Shown: positions 7,658 through 15,520, counted from the stretch's first letter. The stretch: 45,114 nt of DNA from Patescibacteria group bacterium (GCA_018819085.1 JAHJQT010000032.1:1-45114), one strand, 5' to 3'. The notes: generated by a model from the letters alone, not told the origin. Numbers and translations: made by a program.

Positions 7658-8287
7658 TTACTTCACGATGATTTTTTTTGTCTCTACGCCAAAAATTTCT
7701 CTTAGATGACCATCAACAAGCGTATCGTAAGTATCACATTCTTTAACTAGCTCTTTATTAACTATGTTTGATTCAGATAAACTTAATAAACTGACGTTAC
7801 TACCAAAATCCCTTAAACGTTTACACAGAGGAATAAAATCAGAGTCATTAGTTAACAAAAATAACCTCTCTAATTTACCAGTTGCCGATAACTGCAATGC
7901 GTCACAACATAACTCAGTATCAACCCCTTTTTCACTTTTGCTACACCTATCACGATACTTACTAGGTACAGTCTTCAAAAATTCATCATAACCCTTTGAC
8001 CCCCGTAATTTTCCGCCACAATACTTAAAATAAACATCTCTTATTAATCCTGGTTCTTTAAAATCTGGCAATGACAGATACTCTTCAATACGTGGATCAC
8101 CTTTAGCAAAATAATAAACAGCTCTCTTATACTGTCCGTTATGCAAATCTCTTAAATTAAGTATAAAATGATGGATCAATTTCAAAGGATCTAATTTATG
8201 TTCTTTGAAATTTTCTCTCTTCTTCTGAAGAACATAAATTTGAGAGATTAAAGCAGAACCATCTATAAAAAAATAATTACTAATCAT
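7658..8287 (-). CDS. NYN domain (PIN-like) nuclease
   Basis: This 209-residue protein has the NYN/LabA-type nuclease pattern. It shows a first acidic residue in FFIDGSA (D9), then EKGVDTELCCDAL (D123, D129), then LLTNDSDFIPLCKRLRDFG (D148, D150). These are the expected metal-binding acids of a PIN-like RNase, and the GVD and DSDF motifs are diagnostic. NYN proteins degrade or process RNA and are common in bacterial defence and RNA turnover. It is flanked on both sides by copies of leader repeat C, as a single-gene cassette. Confidence 0.85.
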   Translation of the reverse strand: MISNYFFIDGSALISQIYVLQKKRENFKEHKLDPLKLIHHFILNLRDLHNGQYKRAVYYFAKGDPRIEEYLSLPDFKEPGLIRDVYFKYCGGKLRGSKGYDEFLKTVPSKYRDRCSKSEKGVDTELCCDALQLSATGKLERLFLLTNDSDFIPLCKRLRDFGSNVSLLSLSESNIVNKELVKECDTYDTLVDGHLREIFGVETKKIIVK

Positions 8288-8298
8288 AATTTAAATTC

Positions 8299-8355
8299 TT
8301 TTTATATTCCAAATCTCAGTCCAGAATCAATTCAGCTTTAGAATAAATTTAACAA
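8299..8355. repeat. leader repeat C, copy 2
   Basis: Second copy of the 57-bp leader, 11 bases upstream of the NYN gene start on the minus strand. With 7523-7579 it brackets the NYN gene as direct repeats. Confidence 0.75.
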
Positions 8356-8371
8356 TACCCTAGATAAAACA

Positions 8372-9316
8372 TCAACTCTTTACTTTTCTAAGATACTTAC
8401 CAAAAACCTTATGAAAATTTTCTGCTGTTACTTGCAACCAAGCAAAATATTCGTCCCATTTATCAGTATCATTGATACTACCCTCTCTTGATAATTTAAT
8501 GCGACTGGCTTTTTTATTTTCCAATGGCATCCATTCTATTTTTTTTGTTCCTAACTCACTCTCTATTTGTTTTTTCTGTATTTCAAGTCCTCTGAAAATT
8601 TCTTTTTTTCTTGGAATATATATTTCACATGACATAACACCACCAAGACTATTAACAGTTAATGCTATATGATAATCAGAACTACCAAGACTAATATCGT
8701 GCCAATGTCGAGGTCTGGGACTCCTTAATTTTAAATTAGTCCCATTTTGTTTTGCAAATTCATTAAATTTATCCCAAAAATTAAGTTGTTCAACTTTAGT
8801 GTCAGTTAAATTTGATTTTCCTGAAGATTGTTTTATTGCTTTCGCCCAATCATTTGGTTTGGCAATAATTTGAAATTTAGGTGCAAAAGGTGAATCAGCT
8901 ATTTGCCATAATTCCATCTTAATAGCAAAAAAGTTTATTTCTTCATCCGTATGTTCATTAAGCCAGTTAATAGCTTGTTTGTGTTCATCTCTTACATCTT
9001 TAACTATCCAAATAATTATTTCTGCATCATATCCTGAAGCATAAGTTATTATCTTACCAAGATGATCGTGATCAGTCGCTTCTAATTGATTCTCAATGAT
9101 AATCTTTCTACCAGTATTTTCTTCTTCTGCTAATATATCAACACTAAATTTACCAACACTAGCTTCGGTTTGTATTAAAGTTAAATCAATGCCTATTTCA
9201 TCACTCAATAAAGATAAGTTTTCATCTTCAGATAACCAATTAGTAAAATCAGTAGCTTCGTGATTCCACGCTTTTCGTAAATCGATTTGTTTTATTTTAG
9301 ATAAATTTTGTGACAT
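8372..9316 (-). CDS. DUF4268-type PD-(D/E)xK-like nuclease
   Basis: This 314-residue protein's N-terminal half holds a PD-(D/E)xK-like core: E51, then VGKFSVDILAEE with D60, then IIIENQLE with E75 and Q77 (an ExQ variant of the ExK motif), followed by LGKIITYASGYDAEIIIWIV. The C-terminal half (about 180-314) has the W-D-F...R.R..HW and LGG/EIYI pattern of DUF4268. Such proteins are found in restriction-like and defence loci and are thought to cut DNA. No methyltransferase partner is nearby. It is monocistronic, with leader repeat C just downstream belonging to the NYN gene. Confidence 0.75.
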   Translation of the reverse strand: MSQNLSKIKQIDLRKAWNHEATDFTNWLSEDENLSLLSDEIGIDLTLIQTEASVGKFSVDILAEEENTGRKIIIENQLEATDHDHLGKIITYASGYDAEIIIWIVKDVRDEHKQAINWLNEHTDEEINFFAIKMELWQIADSPFAPKFQIIAKPNDWAKAIKQSSGKSNLTDTKVEQLNFWDKFNEFAKQNGTNLKLRSPRPRHWHDISLGSSDYHIALTVNSLGGVMSCEIYIPRKKEIFRGLEIQKKQIESELGTKKIEWMPLENKKASRIKLSREGSINDTDKWDEYFAWLQVTAENFHKVFGKYLRKVKS

Positions 9317-9491
9317 ATGATTTATGATAAACCTAATATTTTTCAGCTTTCTCTGTCTATTTAATTTTAAGACTATTAATAATCGGCGTCAAATTTTCTT
9401 CAATTATTTCTTGTAATTTTTAATCCATTTTTTTGTTCTAATAAGTTTTTATTTGAAAATAGATATAACTAAAGTGATAAACAAAATCAAC
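9317..9491. other. intergenic, nothing recognised
   Basis: AT-rich spacer of 175 bases between the DUF4268 gene and the end of the three-gene operon. I see no tRNA, hairpin terminator or leader-repeat copy in it. Confidence 0.4.
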
Positions 9492-12383
9492 CTATGCTAA
9501 AATATCTAAATTCCTTAAGTTACTTTCAATAAGAGTAATCTCTTCTTGCATTTTATTATCTTTTTTATAATCTTTTTGAATTTTCTTATATGCATACATT
9601 ATTGTTGTATGATCGCGCTTAAAAATATTACCAATAACAGGAAAAGAACTTTTAAGATGTTTTCTAATTAGATACATTGAAATTTGCCGCGGATATGCAA
9701 ATTCTTTTTTTCTAGAAATACTTTTAATTTCATTTTCCTTAATACTGTAAAAATCTGCGACTCCCTCTATAATCTTATCAGTAGATACATCAAGAGATTT
9801 TTCAAAACGATCGATATAATCTATAATTTTTATATTTCTTTTGCCTTTTTTACCTTCAAATATAGATGATTCTTCTTTAGGAATATCGTTAATAGTAATT
9901 ATTTCATCATCTCCGTATAACTTCGGCAAAGCGCTATTTATTATTTGTCGGACTCTTTCTCGACTTATTTTATATTTAAGAGATATTTCTTCTAATGTAT
10001 GTTTTCGATTTTCGTTTATGCCAAACTTCATTTCAACTATTTCTTTAAGCCTACCCCCAAGCACATCTATACGAGATACTAAAACATTTGCGTCATTTGT
10101 TTCTATATTACGATTAATAATATTTATATAGTCTTGGTGTAATGGTTTGTCTACGAACATTTCATATATAATTGCTCCAATTTCTAATTTTTTCATTATT
10201 ATATGCCCTGAAATATCAGTATGCGCATCATCAGTTTTTTGTCCAAGATTACCATTATTATATGCCTCTGCTACTGAAAGATTAAGAAATTCATCTAAAA
10301 TCAATTCTGCAAGATATAACTGCATAATAATTGATTTTTCTACATCAGACATTTTTGGATCTTCTCCAAAATAAATTTTGTTAATTGGATTTTTTCTATT
10401 TATAATTATAAATCCTGCCTCTTCTCCGAATTGCGCTCGAGCTTTTTGAATTTGCTCTGGCATATCTCTGAATTTCCAACCACGAAAAATTCCGGCGTCT
10501 TTGCCTTGCGGTGGTATCCTATTTTTATCATGGACATAAATTTTCGCATTACATTGATAATTATTCGATATCGCGATGACATTACCATTTTCATTACTTT
10601 TTTGACCTATAAAACCAATTGGTATCATTGCATTATTAGATTTACTGATTTTTTCTTTAGGAACTTTTACTTTTTTATCTAATAATATAATCGATGAGTT
10701 ATCAGATTCTAAATTAATAACTTCAGCAGTTTTTACTTTTTCTAAATCAACAAACAAATATAGTTTACTTTTCCTATTAGTTACTACAGAAAGTTCATTT
10801 GGATAAAATTCTATACCATTTTGAGGATAGAACAAATCACTTTGTATCACAGATACGAAACAAACAGCTTGAGATTCTTCACAAGTAGCAGTTATCTTAC
10901 CAACTGCATTCAAGGTGTTGGATTTAATTTTTATATGTTTTGAAATTATGCCATCCCTATTCGCATCCTCTTTTTTAAGAATAATTGTATCCGGTGTAAC
11001 TGAAATTTGTTTTTCATTACAAAGTAGAAACACTTTTGCATTTTGAGAAAAATCATCGATATTTATTTTAAGCTGTAAATAATATTGTTTATCAACTGTT
11101 ATTTTTATATTTTCTCTAGCAAACATTAACTCATTAATTTTTCTTGAATCTGGATTATCAAATGTTCCACCACTTTTTTCGCCAACAAGATCGGAATATA
11201 TCTTATTTAATTTTTTAAATACTTCTGAATGTCGTTTTTTTGTTTCTTCTGATAAATCACTTGCATCTTCTTCAGAATTTTTAAATTCATCAAATATTGG
11301 ATACAATAAATCTTTAACTTTATTAGAAAAATATTTATAAAACAGTTGAGATTTATCAAAACCATTTCTAGTATCAGTTAATATTTCTTCAGGAATCTCC
11401 TCATTAAGTTTTTCGTCAATAATTTCACGTGCATTAGTTAATTTTATATAACCAAAAATATTATTAGCCCCTAAATTTTTTTCAAATCCAAAAAAATCTA
11501 AATCATATACTGAATTATCATAATTAGCATCGTAAACCAATATTTTATTTGCATTCTCGCCAATTTTTTGTACCAAATCAAACTTAGCTTTATATAAACA
11601 AATATCTATTTCAACTGGCTTGAATTCTTCATACGGTTTAAAATATAACTTTTTGTCTAAAATCTTAGAAACATCGTTTGAATATAATTTTTCTACAAAT
11701 TTATATTCTATTTTTTTAGACACAGGATTTTTTTTGTTTTCAGTTTCAATTAATGTAATATTTCTATCAGGATTACTGTTAATAAATCGAAGCATGTATG
11801 AATCCGAAAGTCCTCTAAAAAGATTTTGAAACTCTGGCAAGTTAATTTTTTTAAAAGAAGGAAGCTCGAATTCTATAACTGTCCCATTTTTTTTAATATT
11901 ATACTTTTGTCTATATTTTTTTAATTCCTTTTTACTTAATCTATTGTGAGAATAAATTTGATCATCTTCTTTATAATAAAACGAGCAAATATATAATTCA
12001 TCGTCTTTTATTGAATAAAGATTACTTGTTGAAGATGGATTTAAAAACAAAACATCAGTCAATCCCTGACCATAGAGACCTCTTCCATCATGTCCTTTCT
12101 TCGATCCACTTTTAATTGCGCCGTATTTCCCAAAATTTTCTTCTATATCTTTTTGATTCATACCTTCCGCATAATCGATAACTCGAATAACTCTAGTTCT
12201 TCTATCTATATATATTTCAATACTCTTAATATAATCTATATTTATACCTTTCTTTTCTAATCGATTATAACTTTCATCAGAATTAGTTATAAGTTCAGTA
12301 AAGATTTTGTATATATCTCGTAGCGCTTTACCATGTCTTCTACTGGCAAATCTTTTTGAATTTTTTATTATGTGTTCTGGCAT
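9492..12383 (-). CDS. GHKL ATPase / Ig-like / sigma-70 region 4 HTH / DnaA domain IV fusion
   Basis: This 963-residue multidomain protein begins with a GHKL (Hsp90/MutL-type) ATPase. Its N box is E30-L-I-T-N34-SDES, its DxxxG box is D70-YAEG74, and its glycine box is GRGLYGQG at 100-107. About 425-620 is beta-rich and looks like one or two Ig-like domains. A helical region around 640-760 follows. Residues about 777-821 closely resemble sigma-70 region 4 (KFGIN, HTLEEISLKYKISRERVRQI, then ALPKL). Residues about 866-941 match DnaA domain IV: VADFYSIK, ISRKKEFAYPRQISMYLIR, and the DnaA-box signature K-RDHTT-I at 922-927. No AAA+ module of DnaA is present. It is the last gene of a tightly packed three-gene operon. 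The ATPase and both DNA-binding modules are well supported; the biological role is unknown, with a defence or element-control function inferred from context. Confidence 0.9.
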   Translation of the reverse strand: MPEHIIKNSKRFASRRHGKALRDIYKIFTELITNSDESYNRLEKKGINIDYIKSIEIYIDRRTRVIRVIDYAEGMNQKDIEENFGKYGAIKSGSKKGHDGRGLYGQGLTDVLFLNPSSTSNLYSIKDDELYICSFYYKEDDQIYSHNRLSKKELKKYRQKYNIKKNGTVIEFELPSFKKINLPEFQNLFRGLSDSYMLRFINSNPDRNITLIETENKKNPVSKKIEYKFVEKLYSNDVSKILDKKLYFKPYEEFKPVEIDICLYKAKFDLVQKIGENANKILVYDANYDNSVYDLDFFGFEKNLGANNIFGYIKLTNAREIIDEKLNEEIPEEILTDTRNGFDKSQLFYKYFSNKVKDLLYPIFDEFKNSEEDASDLSEETKKRHSEVFKKLNKIYSDLVGEKSGGTFDNPDSRKINELMFARENIKITVDKQYYLQLKINIDDFSQNAKVFLLCNEKQISVTPDTIILKKEDANRDGIISKHIKIKSNTLNAVGKITATCEESQAVCFVSVIQSDLFYPQNGIEFYPNELSVVTNRKSKLYLFVDLEKVKTAEVINLESDNSSIILLDKKVKVPKEKISKSNNAMIPIGFIGQKSNENGNVIAISNNYQCNAKIYVHDKNRIPPQGKDAGIFRGWKFRDMPEQIQKARAQFGEEAGFIIINRKNPINKIYFGEDPKMSDVEKSIIMQLYLAELILDEFLNLSVAEAYNNGNLGQKTDDAHTDISGHIIMKKLEIGAIIYEMFVDKPLHQDYINIINRNIETNDANVLVSRIDVLGGRLKEIVEMKFGINENRKHTLEEISLKYKISRERVRQIINSALPKLYGDDEIITINDIPKEESSIFEGKKGKRNIKIIDYIDRFEKSLDVSTDKIIEGVADFYSIKENEIKSISRKKEFAYPRQISMYLIRKHLKSSFPVIGNIFKRDHTTIMYAYKKIQKDYKKDNKMQEEITLIESNLRNLDILA

Positions 12384-12387
12384 AATT

Positions 12388-13023
12388 TTAAAACTTTAAT
12401 AATTCAATAATATAATTCATAAAAGACAAAGCTTCTGTATTTTTTGTATTTTTACAAATATCTTTTAATTTTAAAATGCGTTTCTTAATTACTTCCTTTC
12501 TTGTAAAGGACATAACTCCTAAAAAAGAGAATATTTCAAACTCATTTATGCTTTCTTTATTTTCTTGCCATTTCTTAAATAAATTCGAATTTATTATTTC
12601 GTCTACATCGCCCTCAATTGATTTTATTCTTTTAGATTCGTTCTTTTTAGCTAAAACTTTTTTTTGTAGATTTGGGTTATTCAACATTTTTTTTGTCTCT
12701 TTCGCTACTTCTTTTCCTAATGTTGTAATTGAAAAATTAGTTCTAATATTTCCAACAGCCCAATTTCTATCAGTTGGTCTTAAATGCAATCTTAGTAAAT
12801 TAGAGATTCTATATAAATCAGGATATTCTTTGAATGTAATTAATGAAAACCTCTTAGGAAAAAATTTAAACATCGCTATGCCAATATATTCAAAATACAA
12901 TGGTATTCTTTTTTCTTCTAAAAAATACATAGTAAAAATCGCCAATTTATCTTGCGTAATATTTTCATATTGGTTTTCTTGAAAAGGATTAAGTTCTTTT
13001 ACAAATTTTTTATAAGCATCCAT
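12388..13023 (-). CDS. winged-helix-like partner protein of the GHKL fusion
   Basis: This 211-residue protein's first 115 residues look like a winged helix: DKLAIFTMYFLEEKRIPLYF, then FKFFPKRFSLITFKEYPDLYR, then a basic strand NWAVGNIRTNFSITTLGKEVA. The C-terminal half is helical and Lys-rich. It sits 4 bases upstream of the ATPase fusion and 1 base downstream of the small protein at 13025, so the three are almost certainly co-translated. I know similar proteins as neighbours of Hsp90-like ATPases in accessory islands, but this is from memory. The function is unknown; DNA binding is inferred from the fold pattern. Confidence 0.7.
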   Translation of the reverse strand: MDAYKKFVKELNPFQENQYENITQDKLAIFTMYFLEEKRIPLYFEYIGIAMFKFFPKRFSLITFKEYPDLYRISNLLRLHLRPTDRNWAVGNIRTNFSITTLGKEVAKETKKMLNNPNLQKKVLAKKNESKRIKSIEGDVDEIINSNLFKKWQENKESINEFEIFSFLGVMSFTRKEVIKKRILKLKDICKNTKNTEALSFMNYIIELLKF

Positions 13024-13024
13024 A

Positions 13025-13252
13025 TTATAATTTAAATTCCTTATTTTTAGGAAAATGAAACTTTGATTTAGTTTCTTTTACTTTACGCTCAATTTCTGAA
13101 AAAATTTTATTTATCTCTTCTTCTTTATAACTATAAGCACTTCTATTAGAGCAATTACCAAGAACTTTAATTCTTTTCAGAACTTCATTTGTCCGATAAG
13201 TTGCTAATTTTTTGAATCTTTCTCTTTTAATCTCTTGATTTTGTTTGGTCAT
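13025..13252 (-). CDS. small helical protein, first gene of the operon
   Basis: This 75-residue, highly charged helical protein has the pattern RFKKLATYRTNEVLKRI, then LGNCSNRSAYSYKEEEI, then IFSEIERKV. I recall the N-C/L-SNR-x-x-Y-x-Y-x-x-E pattern from small proteins encoded next to ATPase genes, without a known function. ATG 13252 is preferred over the longer frame from 13303. The extra 17 residues run over the palindrome and the likely promoter, and they carry no pattern. The stop lies 1 base from the next ATG. Confidence 0.6.
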   Translation of the reverse strand: MTKQNQEIKRERFKKLATYRTNEVLKRIKVLGNCSNRSAYSYKEEEINKIFSEIERKVKETKSKFHFPKNKEFKL

Positions 13253-13292
13253 ATTTTTAATATGTATATAATAAATACTATCACTATAATAC

Positions 13293-13309
13293 AAGGATAT
13301 CATATCCTT
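13293..13309. promoter_or_regulatory. 17-bp palindromic operator candidate
   Basis: AAGGATAT-C-ATATCCTT is a perfect inverted repeat 40 bases upstream of the operon start at 13252. On the minus strand a TTGACA sits just upstream (13322-13317) and a TTGTAT overlaps its end. Any promoter of the three-gene operon would therefore be covered by a protein bound here. The divergent winged-helix gene at 13585 is a natural candidate regulator (inference). Confidence 0.5.
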
Positions 13310-13584
13310 ATATTATTTGTCAATACCTTAGCTGTAGATAAAAAATATAAATAAATTTCATATAAAAAATACAATTGATCCTATCTTTCACCTAGACATG
13401 ATGCACTTAGTCTATACTTGTCCGTATTAAGACGTTAATATATAGAGTAATAGAAACTATTAGAAATTGATTATTACATCGTACACGCACATTTAGAACG
13501 TTCTATATGAGGAGGGGGTGTCTTCTAGATTTCCATGGCAGTAACGTACAGACGTAAGTTATTAATAAATGTTATACTGAATCT
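13310..13584. promoter_or_regulatory. divergent intergenic control region
   Basis: This noncoding region of about 275 bases lies between two divergent transcription units. It holds a plus-strand promoter candidate, TTGTCC (13418-13423), 17 bases, TATAGA (13441-13446). It also has a 12-bp palindrome TAGAACGTTCTA (13494-13505), a G-rich stretch GAGGAGGGGG (13510-13519), and a second -10 candidate TATACT (13573-13578). The last would start RNA at the ATG itself (leaderless). No gene or DnaA box was found in it by eye. Confidence 0.4.
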
Positions 13585-14346
13585 ATGGATAAAAATGAAA
13601 TAATCAAACAAATTCAAGATTTAAAGGCCATTACAGATGATTTAGAATCTGTGATAGTTAAGCTTATAAAAATTGATTCGGATAAGATAATTGATAGACA
13701 TTCTAATCACATTAAAAATCTAGAAGTTAAAAAACTCAAACAGGAACAATATCAAATTAAAAGAGGATATAGAATATTAATAAAAAAAATTAAAATACAA
13801 TTTGAGTTTTTACTTAAAAAATTAGATATTCGTAAGAAAATTAAAATTATCCCAGAATGGGCATTAGATGCAGACAACATTTTCGTGATTTGTTATACAC
13901 AAACTAACGAGCATGGCGATATGAATTATGATCTATCAGAATTATTCGATGTTCCTAAAAAGATAAAATCATATTTAATACAGCTTAATAAATATACAAA
14001 TAAAAAATTTAAAGAAAATAAAAAATATCCCCAGAAAGTTCCAAAAAATACTACTCCTTTAATTTTGTTTGATTCAAAAACTGGCATAGGTAGTGTTAAT
14101 GGATCTAAATTTGAGTTTCGTATCGGAAACAAGCCATACATATTTTTTAAAGAACTTTATAAAAATATAAACAAACCAATCCAAAGAAAGAAAGCACTAG
14201 AGTTAATAAATTTAATTGATTTAAGTGGAACAGAACAAGCAAAGCGATTGAATCGTTTTATTACAAGATTAAGACGAGAACTTGGACTAAATGCGAATCA
14301 TTTAATATTAAAACACAGTATAACCTTAAAAGGCGTAAAAAAGTGA
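13585..14346 (+). CDS. winged-helix (OmpR/PhoB-type C-terminal) regulator
   Basis: This 253-residue protein's N-terminal 85 residues are charged and helical, probably a coiled coil. A middle region contains PEWALDADNIFVICYTQTNE. The C-terminal about 90 residues look like a transcriptional-regulator winged helix. They show a strand-rich entry (GIGSVNGSKFEFR), YIFFKELYKNINKPI, and a recognition-helix candidate LNRFITRLRRELG followed by a wing (ILKHSITLKG). There is no phosphate-receiver domain. It is transcribed away from the GHKL operon with two palindromes between them, so it may control that operon (inferred). A terminator follows. Confidence 0.6.
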   Translation: MDKNEIIKQIQDLKAITDDLESVIVKLIKIDSDKIIDRHSNHIKNLEVKKLKQEQYQIKRGYRILIKKIKIQFEFLLKKLDIRKKIKIIPEWALDADNIFVICYTQTNEHGDMNYDLSELFDVPKKIKSYLIQLNKYTNKKFKENKKYPQKVPKNTTPLILFDSKTGIGSVNGSKFEFRIGNKPYIFFKELYKNINKPIQRKKALELINLIDLSGTEQAKRLNRFITRLRRELGLNANHLILKHSITLKGVKK

Positions 14347-14397
14347 TATCAACAGTTGACCTATAGTTAGTCTAATTTATCAGAAGTTAAAATCATG

Positions 14398-14425
14398 ACA
14401 AGCTTAATACATAAGCTTGTTTTTT
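14398..14425 (+). terminator. intrinsic terminator
   Basis: ACAAGCTTA (14398-14406) pairs with TAAGCTTGT (14412-14420) around a 5-base loop and is followed by a T run. It ends the winged-helix regulator transcript. Confidence 0.85.
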
Positions 14426-14457
14426 AATTTTCTAATAAAAATATGACTATAACCAAT

Positions 14458-14489
14458 CAACCGAGAGGGCCGCCACAATAGAATGGTTG
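14458..14489 (+). other. conserved-looking GC-rich hairpin upstream of the recombinase module
   Basis: CAACC (14458-14462) pairs with GGTTG (14485-14489) and encloses a GC-rich GAGAGGGCCGCCAC segment in otherwise AT-rich leader DNA, 35 bases before the first gene of the module. It could be a structured leader RNA or a protein or recombinase site. I cannot assign it to a known RNA family. Confidence 0.3.
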
Positions 14490-14523
14490 TTCCTTAATTA
14501 ATAATTAAAATTAATAAAAAAAT

Positions 14524-14844
14524 ATGATAACAAAAGAACAATATAAAGAAATCTACGATAAATTTATTACCAGCTCACAAACCAAAGAAGACGTCTATAT
14601 GTTAATGCTTGGAATTGGCATCAACTGGAACAAAGTCAGAAAAATTATGAATCATCTTTATCCTTGGTTCTGGGATGATAATTGTATAGCTATTATAAAA
14701 ACACTTTTCAGAGATGACATAATAATCAAAGAACAATATATATTAGGAATTATTCGAAATTGGCTTTATCAAGCATGGCGAAATGATAAATATGAATTCA
14801 AAAATAAATGGTCTGAATCATCAATTAAAGAATTATTTTTATAA
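14524..14844 (+). CDS. hypothetical protein of the integrated element
   Basis: This 106-residue helical protein is rich in Trp, Tyr and Lys (MLMLGIGINWNKVRKIMNHLYPWFWDD, later WLYQAWRNDKYEF). No family is recognised. It is the first gene of a run (14524, 14850, 15521, 15661) leading to the serine recombinase, with 5 bases to the next ATG, so it is probably part of one operon. There is no clear ribosome binding site, only an A-rich leader. Confidence 0.6.
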   Translation: MITKEQYKEIYDKFITSSQTKEDVYMLMLGIGINWNKVRKIMNHLYPWFWDDNCIAIIKTLFRDDIIIKEQYILGIIRNWLYQAWRNDKYEFKNKWSESSIKELFL

Positions 14845-14849
14845 AAAAC

Positions 14850-15455
14850 ATGAGTGAAAAGCAAGGATGGATAAAATTATATAGAAAACTACTACATGAT
14901 CCAATTTTTACAAGCGACAAAGGACTAAAAATTTGGATCTGGTGTTTATTAAGAGCAAATCACAAAAATACTGAGATATTTTTAGGAAGACAAAGAATAA
15001 TACTTAAACAAGGACAATTTGTATTTGGACGTTACACAGCGAGTGAGGAGTTAAAAATATCACCATCAACAACTTGGTTCTGGATAAAAAAATTAAAGAA
15101 CGACGATTATATTGACATCAAACCAACTAATAAATTCAGTATTGTAACAATCAAAAAATGGAAAGAGTATCAAACATTATTAACAACAAATGAAAAACAA
15201 GTGAACACAGACAATAATGATAATAATGTAAATAATATTGATGAAGCTGCGCTTCAAGAAATTAATTATATGAAGAAGCAGCTTCTCAATATTGGAGTAA
15301 GACCTAAACTCGTAAATGAAATGAATAAACAAAAAGAGTTTTGGAGAGCAAAGAAAAACATTATTCGTAAATGTTTAATAAATAAAGAAATCGAAGATAA
15401 AGCAGCTTATATTGCTAAGATCTATTATTTCTGGAAAGAGAATGAAGCTAAATGA
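14850..15455 (+). CDS. phage-type replication initiator / replisome-organiser-like protein
   Basis: This 201-residue protein's N-terminal part (GWIKLYRKLLHDPIF, KGLKIWIWCLLRANHK, QGQFVFGRYTASEELKISPSTTWFWIKKLKNDDYI, then IVTIKKWKEYQ) is the winged-helix pattern found at the N-terminus of phage replication organisers and plasmid DnaD-like proteins. A polar Asn-rich linker (about 112-130) leads to a C-terminal helical domain. It is followed by a serine recombinase, so it likely belongs to the replication/maintenance module of an integrated element. The function is inferred from family resemblance. Confidence 0.65.
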   Translation: MSEKQGWIKLYRKLLHDPIFTSDKGLKIWIWCLLRANHKNTEIFLGRQRIILKQGQFVFGRYTASEELKISPSTTWFWIKKLKNDDYIDIKPTNKFSIVTIKKWKEYQTLLTTNEKQVNTDNNDNNVNNIDEAALQEINYMKKQLLNIGVRPKLVNEMNKQKEFWRAKKNIIRKCLINKEIEDKAAYIAKIYYFWKENEAK

Positions 15456-15520
15456 CAGGGGTTATAAACATTTGCATACTATCATACAATGCTCATGTCC
15501 TGCCTCTGAAAATTAAAAAA

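Noticed and set aside
7311..9316. Integron cassette array with attC sites
   Set aside because: Some 7-base pieces fit GTTRRRY (GTTAAAT in repeat C), but no paired RYYYAAC...GTTRRRY hairpin site and no tyrosine integrase were found.
9684..11829. Several plus-strand frames opposite the GHKL fusion gene
   Set aside because: They are low-complexity shadows rich in Ile, Phe and Ser with no ribosome binding sites.
14348..14358. Palindrome TCAACAGTTGA after the winged-helix regulator
   Set aside because: Short, AT-rich context, and only just after a stop codon; not enough to call an operator or attachment site.
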